Assembly: GCF_011617705.1 (NCBI RefSeq)
Contig: NZ_CP050154.1
Span: forward strand, 930,001 to 994,000
Length of the DNA: 64,000 nucleotides
Direction of reading: 5' to 3'
Source of the DNA: Brevibacterium limosum
Lineage (GTDB): Bacteria > Actinomycetota > Actinomycetes > Actinomycetales > Brevibacteriaceae
Shown: piece by piece, positions 1 to 7,685 of the stretch
How positions within the stretch are numbered: position 1 is the first letter of the stretch
Layout of the letters: each line of letters begins with the position of its first letter
Position numbers and translations under genes: made by a program
Notes under the pieces: model-generated
Databases searched by the model: none
The model's input: only the letters and a program-made list of their open reading frames with translations
What the model was told of the DNA's origin: nothing

Positions 1-695
1 ACCATCGCACGCGTCGTCAGGCTCCACGCCAGCGGAGTCCGGTAGCGGCGGACGATCTCGATGAGCACCGGATAGCCGAGTCCGCCGAGGATGATCGCCG
101 CTGCCACAGGTGCGCAGACGAAGGGATCGGTGGCGTAGCCGGCGAGACTGTCGGACCTGAGACCGAAGCCGGCGTTGTTGAAAGCCGAGACTGCGTGGAA
201 GACCGCGTCCCACGCCGCGTCTCCGGCTTCTTCGCCGTAGTGGACGGCGAAGCGAAGGAACAGCATCGTCGCAACGACCGCCTCGGTGGCGATGGTGAGA
301 CCGATGACCCGCAGCACCATGGGCCGGACGCCTCCGATATCGGAGCTCTTGGCCTCGGCGGCGGCCGACTCCCGGAGCCTGAGCCCGACCTTTCCCGCGA
401 CGAGCATGGCCAGAAGAGTCGTGAGCAGCAGGACGCCGAGGCCGCCGATCTGGATGAGACCGAGGATCACGGCCTGGCCGAAGAACGTGTAGTCGCTGCC
501 GGTCGAGAGCACCTCCAGGCCCGTGACGCTGATCGCGGAGGTGGCGGTGAAGAGCGCAGACAGTACAGAGATTCCGCCGGGAGTGGACGTCGCGTTGGGC
601 AGCATCAGCAGACCTGTGCCGAGGAGCAGAGCCGCAAGGTAGGTCACGACCACGCGGTCGATGGCATTGCGATGAGGATGATGCACGGTCGGCAT
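1..695 (-). CDS. trkH: TrkH/Ktr-type potassium uptake membrane protein, N-terminal part
   Basis: Pore-forming K+ translocating subunit in the cytoplasmic membrane. Only the first 231 residues are here; the gene runs off the left edge. Translation of the minus strand gives several hydrophobic helices. TATSAISVTG (residues 50-59) is a typical selectivity-filter loop and AFNNAGFGLR (171-180) is the next pore loop; both are hallmarks of the TrkH/KtrB family. The ATG at 695 is the first start after an in-frame TGA. The ribosome site is weak. The regulatory RCK partner (TrkA/KtrA) is not visible and may lie to the left. It is transcribed away from the pdh operon. Confidence 0.88.
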   Translation of the reverse strand, partial: MPTVHHPHRNAIDRVVVTYLAALLLGTGLLMLPNATSTPGGISVLSALFTATSAISVTGLEVLSTGSDYTFFGQAVILGLIQIGGLGVLLLTTLLAMLVAGKVGLRLRESAAAEAKSSDIGGVRPMVLRVIGLTIATEAVVATMLFLRFAVHYGEEAGDAAWDAVFHAVSAFNNAGFGLRSDSLAGYATDPFVCAPVAAAIILGGLGYPVLIEIVRRYRTPLAWSLTTRAM

Positions 696-885
696 GCTAC
701 CGACCCCGAATCAACTCTGCCGTAGACGTCATAGGCTCAACAGTACCGATGTTCCCCCAGGCCACAAGAGGGCTGCACGGCACCGCGCGCGACGTGCCCC
801 GTCGGGACAGCAGGCGCAGACTACTCCTGTGCACGATATCGTGCTACCCCTTGTAGCTCCGATTGCGCCGTGCATAGACTCCCTG

Positions 886-926
886 CAATGAAGCATTGAC
901 TCGACGCGGAACCGATGCATCGAGTC
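886..926. promoter_or_regulatory. Inverted repeats upstream of pdhA
   Basis: The 296-bp gap between trkH and pdhA holds two dyads: CAATG-aag-CATTG (886-898) and GACTCGA (898-904) with TCGAGTC (920-926). They lie 66-106 bp upstream of the pdhA GTG start, where an operator would be expected. No regulator can be named. No convincing -35/-10 pair was found. Confidence 0.3.
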
Positions 927-991
927 GATCCAGTGAGGTGACTGATGAGCGGCAGCGTCGGACTCGGCAGCTTCTGCGAAGGAGGTCCACA

Positions 992-2074
992 GTGTCTGAG
1001 AAGACTCGAAGCGGGAAGTCGACGAAGGGGAAGTCGACCAGAACACGGTCGACCGCCTCGGCGGAGGACAAACGCCGGTACTACGAGCGGATGGTCCTCA
1101 TCCGCGCCTTTGAGATGCGGGCCCAGGAGATGTACACGCGGGCGAAGATCGGCGGGTACTGTCACCTCAACCTCGGCGAGGAAGCCGTCGTCGTCGGTCT
1201 CATGGCCGCCCTGGAGGACCGGGACTACCTGTTCGCCAACTACCGCGTCCACGGGTATGCGCTGATGCGAGGACTGGACCCGGGGGCGGTCATGGCGGAG
1301 CTGTTCGGCCGCAAGGACGGCGTCTCCGGCGGCTGGGGCGGCTCGATGCATCTGTTCGACTCCGACGCCCGGCTGATGGGCGGCTACGGCATCGTCGGAG
1401 GACAGATGCCGCCGGCCACCGGCGCTGCCTTGGCTCTGAGCTATCGGCAGAAACCGGGTAAGGAGGCCGAGGCCGTGATGTGTCTGCTCGGCGACGGGAC
1501 GGCCGCGATCGGCTCGTTCCACGAGTCGCTGAACATCGCCGGCCTGTGGGACCTGCCCATCGTCTACGTGATCATCAACAATCGGATCGGCATGGGCACC
1601 GACGTCGAGCACTCCTCGGCCGAGCCCGAGCTGTACAGGAAGGCCGAAGCCTATCGTCTGCCCAGCAGACGTGTGGACGGCAGCGATCCGGTCGTCGTCC
1701 GCGATGCGGCCTTGGAAGCGCTGCGTTCGGCTCGGGAGGAGAGCAGACCGTATGTGCTGGAGACGATGACCTACCGGCTGAAGGGCCACTCCGTCGTCGA
1801 CCCCGCGCAGTACCGAACGGATGAGGACAAGGAAGAGGTCAGGGCCAATGACCCGGTTCCGGCCTATCGGGACAAACTGGTCAAAGGCAGAGTGCTGACG
1901 AAGAAGCGCGCTCAGGAGATCGACGACGAAGCGGAGAAGCGCATTGACGAGGCGGTCGAATTCGCCGACGACAGCGAATCGCCGGAACCCGAACGGCTTT
2001 TCGACAACGCCTATTCGACCGAGGTGAACAACGCCCCAGCGGGATTCCCCGGCGATTCCGTCGTATCCATCTGA
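992..2074 (+). CDS. pdhA: Pyruvate (or acetoin) dehydrogenase E1 component, alpha subunit
   Basis: Thiamine-diphosphate-dependent E1 alpha subunit; with the beta subunit it decarboxylates a 2-oxo acid, probably pyruvate, and acetylates the E2 lipoyl arm. The 360-residue protein has the family's GGWGGSMHLFD segment and the TPP/Mg2+ motif starting LGDGTAAIGS and ending INN. The GTG at 992 is chosen because AAGGAGG sits at 979-985; an upstream ATG at 896 would add a poorly conserved Arg-rich leader. The first gene of pdhA-pdhB-E2. Substrate (pyruvate versus acetoin or branched-chain oxo acid) cannot be settled from sequence alone, but the lack of acetoin genes favours pyruvate. Confidence 0.9.
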   Translation: MSEKTRSGKSTKGKSTRTRSTASAEDKRRYYERMVLIRAFEMRAQEMYTRAKIGGYCHLNLGEEAVVVGLMAALEDRDYLFANYRVHGYALMRGLDPGAVMAELFGRKDGVSGGWGGSMHLFDSDARLMGGYGIVGGQMPPATGAALALSYRQKPGKEAEAVMCLLGDGTAAIGSFHESLNIAGLWDLPIVYVIINNRIGMGTDVEHSSAEPELYRKAEAYRLPSRRVDGSDPVVVRDAALEALRSAREESRPYVLETMTYRLKGHSVVDPAQYRTDEDKEEVRANDPVPAYRDKLVKGRVLTKKRAQEIDDEAEKRIDEAVEFADDSESPEPERLFDNAYSTEVNNAPAGFPGDSVVSI

Positions 2075-2100
2075 GAGTGAAAGAGAAGCAGGAGGCGCCC

Positions 2101-3093
2101 ATGGCCGAGATGACTTTCCGGCAAGCTCTCAAAGACTGTCTGAGAGCGGAGATGACCCGGGATGAGAGGGTGCTGCTGCTCGGCGAGGAGATCGGCAGAT
2201 TCGGTGGTTCCTACAAGATCACCGAAGGGCTGCTCGACGAATTCGGCCCGGAACGAGTGCGGGACACGCCGATCGCCGAGAACGGCTTCGCCGGCGTCGG
2301 GGTCGGTGCGGCGATGCTGGGTCTGCGGCCGGTCGTCGAGTTCATGACCCTGAACTTCAGCGTCCTGGCCTTCGACCAGATCGTCAATCACGCGACGAAG
2401 ATCTACACGATGTTCGGCGGTCAGACCTCGATACCGATCGTCTATCGCACGCCCGGTGGCGGCGGCCAGCAGCTCGGAGCGACTCACTCGCAGAACATCG
2501 AGGTGTGGTATGCGCATATGCCGGGGCTGAAAGTGGTCGCACCGTCGAACCCGTCCGACGCGAAGGCGCTTCTGACGGCTTCGATCCGCGATGACGATCC
2601 GGTCCTGTTCCTCGAGAACCTCAACCTGTACAACACCAAGGGAGAAGTCCCGGACGAGGAGCAGACGCTGGAGCTCGGCACAGCCTCCGTTGCCCGTGAG
2701 GGCAGCGATCTGACCGTCATCGCGTATTCGCGCGGAGTCGGCGTCGCTCTCAAGGTGGCGGAGGAGCTGGCGAAGGACGGAGTGTCCATCGAGGTCGTCG
2801 ACCTGCGGAGTCTGCGGCCCTTGGATCGGCCGACGTTCTGTCGGTCTGTGGCGCGGACCAGCAGGGCCGTGGTCTTCGAAGATGATTGGCTCAGCTATGG
2901 CGTCGGCGCGGAGGTCGCAGCGTCGGTGCAGGAGGGTGCCTTCGACTTCCTCGACGCTCCCGTTCGCCGAGTGGCGGCCGCCGAGATCCCGCTGCCCTAT
3001 GCCAAGCCTCTTGAGAAGGCGGCGCTGCCCGACGCCGAGGATCTCACTCGGGTCATCCGCGAGACTCTCGATGCAACCGGTTTCTCTGCTTAG
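2101..3093 (+). CDS. pdhB: Pyruvate dehydrogenase E1 component, beta subunit
   Basis: Beta subunit of the heterotetrameric E1, 330 residues, the normal family length. It carries the transketolase-like pyrimidine-binding region (TFRQALKDCL near the start, then RVRDTPIAENGFAGVGVGAA) and a C-terminal domain with VVDLRSLRPLD. The ATG at 2101 follows AGGAGG at good spacing; an in-frame ATG at 2077 lies before that ribosome site and is unlikely to be used. It starts 26 bp after pdhA and ends 9 bp before E2, so the three are one operon. Confidence 0.92.
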   Translation: MAEMTFRQALKDCLRAEMTRDERVLLLGEEIGRFGGSYKITEGLLDEFGPERVRDTPIAENGFAGVGVGAAMLGLRPVVEFMTLNFSVLAFDQIVNHATKIYTMFGGQTSIPIVYRTPGGGGQQLGATHSQNIEVWYAHMPGLKVVAPSNPSDAKALLTASIRDDDPVLFLENLNLYNTKGEVPDEEQTLELGTASVAREGSDLTVIAYSRGVGVALKVAEELAKDGVSIEVVDLRSLRPLDRPTFCRSVARTSRAVVFEDDWLSYGVGAEVAASVQEGAFDFLDAPVRRVAAAEIPLPYAKPLEKAALPDAEDLTRVIRETLDATGFSA

Positions 3094-3102
3094 GAGCTCA
3101 CC

Positions 3103-4464
3103 ATGACCGATATTCTCATGCCTCGCCTGTCCGACACGATGGAAGAGGGCGTCATCTCCCGGTGGAACGTGGAGGTCGGCGACGAAGTCACGAAGGGCGA
3201 CATCCTCGGGGAGATCGAGACCGACAAAGCGACCATGGACTTCGAAGCCTATGACTCCGGGGTCGTCAGCAGCCTGCTGGTGGAGGAGGGATCGACGGTC
3301 GCCATCGGCGAACGTGTCGCAGTCCTCGGCGATGACTCGACCGACAACGATGACTCGACCGACAGCGGTGACGCCGAAGACAGCGGTGAGTCGGACGAGA
3401 CCGAGAAGACCGAAGACAGCGGTGAGTCGGCTGCCGGTGATGGTTCCGGCGGTGAGGAATCCGAAGCCGGCGACGGCGAAGACCGCGATGAGTCAGCCGA
3501 CTCGGCCGACGCTTCCGAAGCGTCCGGTGAGGAGGAATCCTCAGAGGCGGAGGCACCGTCACCGGAGAGCGAAGAGTCCGACGAAGACGGCAGCGGAGTC
3601 CGGATCTCCCCGTTGGCACGGAAGATGGCCGACAAGCACGATATCGACACAGCCGAGGTCGAAGGAACGGGGCCGCGTGGCAGGATCATCCGCGTCGACG
3701 TCGAGAAGGCGATCTCCGAACGCGACGAGTCCGGAGACGACGATCAGGCTGACCGGCCGGCATCGGACCAGGAGTCGAATGAAGACGCGACCGTGTCCCT
3801 CAATGCCAATCAGCGCGTCACCGCCGAACGTCTGTCCGACAATGCCGGTGTGCCGACGTTCCGGCTCACTTCGAAGGTCGACGCCGATGCGCTGATGGCC
3901 TTCCGTACCGAGATCAACGAGCGATTGGCGACGACCGGCGACAAGGTCAGTCTCACCGATCTGCTGACTCGGGCCTGTGCTGTGATGCTCAGAGAGCATC
4001 CCGAGGTCAATTCCTCGTGGAATGAGGATTCGATCATCCGCCGAGGTGCCGTCAACGTCGGGATAGCGGTCGCCTTGGACAGCGGCCTCATCGTGCCGGT
4101 GATCAGGGATGCCGACCGGAAGAGTGTGAGCCAGATCGGTCGTGAGTCACGAGACCTGGCCGAGCGAGCGAAATCCGGCAAGCTGCATCCAGACGAGTTC
4201 TCAGGCGGTTCGTTCTCGATCAGCAATCTGGGAATGTGCGGCATCGATGACTTCACTGCCATCATCAACCCGCCGGAGGCGGCGATCCTCGCCGTCGGCG
4301 CCGCGGTCGACGAACCCGTGGTGCGTGACGGCGAACTCACCACGCGCACCGTGATCACGATGACGATGACCGTCGACCACCGTGTGCTCAACGGCGCAGA
4401 GGCGGCCGTGTTCCTGGGCGAGCTCAAGGCGCTGCTGGAAGAGCCGCTGCGGATCGTCGTCTGA
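3103..4464 (+). CDS. pdhC: Dihydrolipoamide acyltransferase (E2) of the 2-oxo acid dehydrogenase complex
   Basis: Core acyltransferase that moves the acyl group from lipoate to CoA. Order of domains: one lipoyl domain (residues 1-78, lipoylated Lys42 in ETDKATM), a very acidic Asp/Glu/Ser linker of about 90 residues, a peripheral-subunit-binding domain (ISPLARKMADKHDID), a second linker, and the catalytic domain ending with the active-site motif TVDHRVLNG (His426). Length 453 residues. The acidic linker is encoded by imperfect tandem DNA repeats near 3331-3430. No E3 (lipoamide dehydrogenase) gene follows; the next gene is on the other strand. Confidence 0.92.
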   Translation: MTDILMPRLSDTMEEGVISRWNVEVGDEVTKGDILGEIETDKATMDFEAYDSGVVSSLLVEEGSTVAIGERVAVLGDDSTDNDDSTDSGDAEDSGESDETEKTEDSGESAAGDGSGGEESEAGDGEDRDESADSADASEASGEEESSEAEAPSPESEESDEDGSGVRISPLARKMADKHDIDTAEVEGTGPRGRIIRVDVEKAISERDESGDDDQADRPASDQESNEDATVSLNANQRVTAERLSDNAGVPTFRLTSKVDADALMAFRTEINERLATTGDKVSLTDLLTRACAVMLREHPEVNSSWNEDSIIRRGAVNVGIAVALDSGLIVPVIRDADRKSVSQIGRESRDLAERAKSGKLHPDEFSGGSFSISNLGMCGIDDFTAIINPPEAAILAVGAAVDEPVVRDGELTTRTVITMTMTVDHRVLNGAEAAVFLGELKALLEEPLRIVV

Positions 4465-4524
4465 CAGCTGCCGGCCGGTGCCGACGGTGTGCAGACGGGC
4501 CGGCTGCAATCGATCAGGAGAGCC

Positions 4525-5031
4525 TCAACCCTCCGTGCGGCCGTATCGCTTCTGAAGTGCTTCCAGGAGCATGGCCAGCGCCTGCTCCTGGGTCTGGGAC
4601 AGGATGTCGAGCGGTTCGCCCGAAAAGCTGTGGACTGCGCTGTCGACCTGGCCGTCGACGACGACTGCCAGACATGTCGTCCCCGGTTCTTGTCCGTCCT
4701 GTCCTGCCGGGCCTCCGGCTCCGGAGGCGGCGACAGCTGCGTCGACACCCATCATCTCGCACACGGATCGTGCCATCGCCTCCACCGCCTGACAGGAGAT
4801 GACCGGGCCGGGCGGCACGTTGAGAAGGCGATGCTTGACATCACTGGCGTACGCGACGACTCCGCCTGCGAACCATTCTCCGGACCCCGAGGCCGCGGCG
4901 AGGTGGCTGCAGATCCTGCCGCCGGTGAGCGACTCTGCGGCGGCGACGCGGATGCCGTGGTCGGTGCAGAATTCGGAGAGGAGCTCGGCGATCCTCGTGG
5001 CGTTGTTCTCGTGCTCTTCAAAGCTGGACAC
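4525..5031 (-). CDS. pncC: CinA C-terminal family protein, nicotinamide-nucleotide amidohydrolase
   Basis: Stand-alone CinA C-terminal domain, 168 residues, the family's usual length. It probably deamidates nicotinamide mononucleotide to nicotinate mononucleotide in pyridine-nucleotide salvage. Diagnostic motifs are AAAESLTGG (residues about 32-40), the GGVVAYAS stretch, and ASGAGGPAG, which corresponds to the TGIAGPGG motif of the family. Convergent with the E2 gene, 60 bp away. No N-terminal MoCF-like domain is present, as in PncC rather than full CinA. Confidence 0.85.
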   Translation of the reverse strand: MSSFEEHENNATRIAELLSEFCTDHGIRVAAAESLTGGRICSHLAAASGSGEWFAGGVVAYASDVKHRLLNVPPGPVISCQAVEAMARSVCEMMGVDAAVAASGAGGPAGQDGQEPGTTCLAVVVDGQVDSAVHSFSGEPLDILSQTQEQALAMLLEALQKRYGRTEG

Positions 5032-5111
5032 GTGGGTACTCTACTCCGGGTCGGTCGGACCCGGTCATAGGATCGGGTGCCGTGGATTCGCCTGTCTGTT
5101 CAGGGCAGAAG

Positions 5112-5135
5112 TGAGCCCCGGCGGACCGGGGCTCA
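5112..5135 (-). terminator. Perfect GC-rich hairpin downstream of the 72-residue gene
   Basis: TGAGCCCCGG at 5112-5121 pairs perfectly with CCGGGGCTCA at 5126-5135 around a 4-base loop. It lies between the end of the small minus-strand gene (5171) and the start of pncC (5031). A T-run is weak on both strands, as is common for actinobacterial terminators. Confidence 0.6.
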
Positions 5136-5170
5136 GACGTCTTCTTCCTTCCCAGGTAACCATCGAGCCG

Positions 5171-5389
5171 TCATTGGAGACGCTGGAGGAGCATCTCCTT
5201 GCCTTGCTGGCCGGCTGTGCGGTTGTTCTCCTGGATCTTCTTGAACCAGTCGGCGAGTTCCTCATCGCCCTGTTCTCGAGCATCCTGGATGTAGGTCTCG
5301 AGAGTCCACACGTTGCTCAATGAGGCTTCGATGGCCCAAATGAGGTTGTAGTTCTTGTCTTTGACCGGGCTGCTGATGTCGGTGGCCAT
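5171..5389 (-). CDS. Small conserved-type hypothetical protein
   Basis: 72 residues, not assigned to a family. The sequence reads as a plausible soluble helical protein (WAIEASLSNVWTLETYIQDA, then EELADWFKKIQ). The ATG at 5389 is preferred because GAGGAG lies nine bases upstream; an ATG at 5398 directly abuts that ribosome site. Monocistronic, followed by a strong hairpin. No signal peptide or membrane segment. Confidence 0.7.
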   Translation of the reverse strand: MATDISSPVKDKNYNLIWAIEASLSNVWTLETYIQDAREQGDEELADWFKKIQENNRTAGQQGKEMLLQRLQ

Positions 5390-5580
5390 TGTGCTCATCT
5401 CCTCGGGGTTCCGCAGGAGCTTCTGCCCCCGCTGGGACCACTTACGTTACTGGCGCTCATCCGACGACGACAGGGGTTTCCGGCTGTGCGGTCGCGTGTT
5501 AACGTGTGGCCGAAGTGTGCCTGATCGTCGTGGCCCTCATCGCCGACAGCGCGGCGGATCCGACGGGGTCGCGGCTCACC

Positions 5581-6087
5581 CTACGGGCGGACGGCGCGTT
5601 CGTCGCTGGCGTGGCCGGGAGGCAGGTCGCCCAGCTGTGAGGTGCGCAGGGGTGTGAAGTCGCCTGCGGATTCGGCGGACAGCACGCGCGCTGTGGTGCA
5701 CACGTGGTCGCCGCCGTCGTCGAGCATCGCGATGCGCTCGACGAGGAGGCGGTTCGGCAGCTCTGCGATCAGCGGCACACCCTCCTCGGTGACGGTGATG
5801 TCGAGGCCTGTGAACTTGTCTGCCTCGGAACCGGAGCGGGAGCCGAAGTGCCGGGCCAGATCACGATCGGCGGTGGTGAGGAAATGCACGGCGAAGCAGT
5901 CGGAGCGCAGACCGACTCGGTAGGTGTGATTGGCCTTCGACAGCCAGAAGCAGTACCGCTGCGGGCTGATGCTCGCCTGCGAATGGAATCCGATCAGGCA
6001 GCCGGCCCGTTCGCCCTCCGCCGAGGCGGTGACGACGATGAGCGGGGAATCGACCGAGCCCATGAGATCGTCGATGCCGGTGCTCAT
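5581..6087 (-). CDS. Flavin reductase-like domain protein
   Basis: 168-residue FMN-binding split-barrel protein of the flavin reductase/DIM6-NTAB type, expected to reduce flavin with NAD(P)H or act as an oxidoreductase. Visible features: VDSPLIVVTASAEGERAGCL near the N-terminus, SPQRYCFWLSKANHTY, and FAVHFLTTADRDLARHFG, matching the usual order. The ATG at 6087 overlaps the stop of the RibD_C-domain gene by ATGA, so the two are translationally coupled. A far longer upstream frame is only read-through of the neighbour. Confidence 0.85.
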   Translation of the reverse strand: MSTGIDDLMGSVDSPLIVVTASAEGERAGCLIGFHSQASISPQRYCFWLSKANHTYRVGLRSDCFAVHFLTTADRDLARHFGSRSGSEADKFTGLDITVTEEGVPLIAELPNRLLVERIAMLDDGGDHVCTTARVLSAESAGDFTPLRTSQLGDLPPGHASDERAVRP

Positions 6088-6845
6088 GAGACTCTCCCGT
6101 CCGGTGGTTTCGCTTCGTAGCGGAGGAAGAGGGTGTCGTCGGCGACCATCGTCGACTTCAGCGAGAACTGCGCGATGCCGGCCCCGGGCGGAGCGATGCT
6201 CACCGGCAGCGGATCGCCGCCCATCATCGGTGAGATCGACAGGCACAGTTCGTCGAGGCGGTCGGCGGCGACGAGCTCTCCGAGCCACCGTGGCCCGCCT
6301 TCGCAGAGCACGACCTGGTAGCCGAGACCGGCCAGGGCCTGCAGGGCCTTCGCCGGTTCGACCCGGTCCTCACCGGCGATGATGATCGTGGCCGCCTGTT
6401 CCGCGGCGGCCAGCTGCTCGGGATCGGCCTTCGCACACGTGATGACGATGGTGCGTGCGTGCTCCGGGGCTCCGGCGAAGACCTGTGAGGACCAATCGAG
6501 GTCGAGGCTGCGGCTGACCACTGCCACCGGAGGCATCTCGGACTGGCCCCGAGCCCGACGCTGTGCTTGGGCGTCCTCATCCAGCCGCATCGGCGCGTAG
6601 CCTTCGCTGCGCACCGTCTGGGCACCGACCATGACGACATCGGCAATCTGCCGCATCCGACGGAACAGTGCCTGGTCGGGTGCGGTCGACAGCGCGCCGA
6701 CGCGACCATGGATGGCTGCCGTTCCGTCGAGACCGGCCACCATGTGTCCGGTCACCCAGCACTCATGCCGCGGCTGGGAGCGATCGACCTCGAGATAGGG
6801 CGTCAGCGGGTCCGGGATCGGTGCACTGCGTTCGAGAGGCTCCAT
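6084..6845 (-). CDS. RibD C-terminal domain (pyrimidine reductase family) protein
   Basis: NAD(P)H-dependent reductase fold of the RibD C-terminal/dihydrofolate reductase superfamily. In riboflavin synthesis this domain reduces the ribosyl-aminopyrimidine; stand-alone actinobacterial versions are often of unknown substrate. Motifs: WVTGHMVAGLDGTAA near the N-terminus, DVVMVGAQTVRSEGYAPMR, and VVLCEGGPRWLGEL. There is no deaminase domain. The start is uncertain: ATG 6845 or GTG 6875, neither with a good ribosome site. Coupled to the downstream flavin reductase by a 4-bp overlap, which suggests a flavin-linked pathway. Confidence 0.82.
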   Translation of the reverse strand: MEPLERSAPIPDPLTPYLEVDRSQPRHECWVTGHMVAGLDGTAAIHGRVGALSTAPDQALFRRMRQIADVVMVGAQTVRSEGYAPMRLDEDAQAQRRARGQSEMPPVAVVSRSLDLDWSSQVFAGAPEHARTIVITCAKADPEQLAAAEQAATIIIAGEDRVEPAKALQALAGLGYQVVLCEGGPRWLGELVAADRLDELCLSISPMMGGDPLPVSIAPPGAGIAQFSLKSTMVADDTLFLRYEAKPPDGRVS

Positions 6846-6935
6846 CTGTGCAAGTCTACTGAACGTGACAGGCACTCGCGGCGACGATTTTCCGACCAGC
6901 GCCCGGACCCCGCTGACTGCCTCGGTACGAGGGGC

Positions 6936-7061
6936 TCAGTTCGTCCAGGCGTCGTCGGTGAAGTAGCCGTCGATCCAGCCGGGCAGACGGTCCCCGTCCT
7001 TCGCGGTCTCCAGTGTGTAGGGGGCGACGTGGAAGCCGGCTTTGTCGAGGGTGCGCATGGT
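6936..7061 (-). pseudogene. C-terminal remnant of a probable glycerophosphodiester phosphodiesterase
   Basis: The minus strand encodes a tail reading NTMRTLDKAGFHVAPYTLE and then GWIDGYFTDDAWTN followed by a stop at 6936-6938. This resembles the C-terminal strand of GDPD enzymes, where an Asp-Gly-x-x-Thr-Asp motif closes the TIM barrel. The rest of the gene is missing: immediately to the right the sequence switches to a glycosyltransferase fragment on the other strand. Family assignment is tentative. Confidence 0.45.
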
Positions 7062-7685
7062 GTTGGGATCAACGGATTCATTGTGCCGAACGGTGACGTC
7101 GACGCGATGTCTGAAGCCATCTTGGAATTCCTCAACATGTCAGAGAACGACGTCCGAGAGATGCGAGCCAATGCGATCGAGCGGGCTGCCGACTTCTCTG
7201 AAGGTGCCATCATCCGACGATGGGGGCAGGTCTTGGCAGAGCAGTCGTTTGCGCCCATCACGCATTTGAAAGGTGTGAGTGCAAAGCTTCGAGAAGCAGT
7301 GGTCACTGCCGACGGAATCTCCATCACGGCAGCTCTGTCGGGAACCGGGAACACGTTCCTCGACGATGCCTTCATCTCGTGGAAGTCACGGACTGGAACC
7401 TTCTATGGGCGAATCGGCGCAGATATCAGCGACGGCACGGTCACAGCGGAAGTTCCAATGAGAAGGATCAGCCGCATCACCGAAGAGTACGTGGACTTCT
7501 CGCTTGACCTCGTCGCGAGACGAGGATTCACACGAGTGCGTATCTCCAGTGGCGACGGCTCAATCGTCAACCATCCGGGTCAGCTGAAGCTGTACACGAC
7601 CAAGCACGGCAATCTCAGCGGTCAAATGCTCGAAGGTCAGGGCGACGCAACCGCCGAGGCGCCTGAGCTCACATCCACTTCTTGA
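7062..7685 (+). pseudogene. C-terminal remnant of a TagE-like glycosyltransferase
   Basis: Starting with GINGFIVPNGD in the plus strand, about 200 codons resemble the C-terminal third of the intact GT4 gene at 24344-26227. They share the NGF[IT].P motif, the accessory beta domain and a final HGNLS motif (TTKHGNLSGQ here, TTHGNLSVRP there). The catalytic N-terminal half and any start are missing; upstream in the same frame is unrelated sequence. The open frame runs into the antisense end of corA (stop 7683-7685), so the original 3' end is also lost. Read as a degraded or rearranged copy, not a functional gene. Confidence 0.7.

Noticed and set aside
3331..3430. Short repeats considered as a CRISPR-like array
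   Set aside because: They are in-frame coding repeats of an acidic linker, without regular spacers.
5515..5640. 41-residue plus-strand frame starting CLIVVAL, reminiscent of the N-terminus of NRDE/TANGO2 proteins
   Set aside because: No ribosome site, no NRDE motif follows, and it overlaps the end of the flavin reductase gene on the other strand.
6567..7062. Single long plus-strand frame that runs from antisense of the RibD_C gene into the glycosyltransferase remnant
   Set aside because: The first 165 codons are a shadow of the minus-strand gene; only the part from about 7062 shows family similarity.
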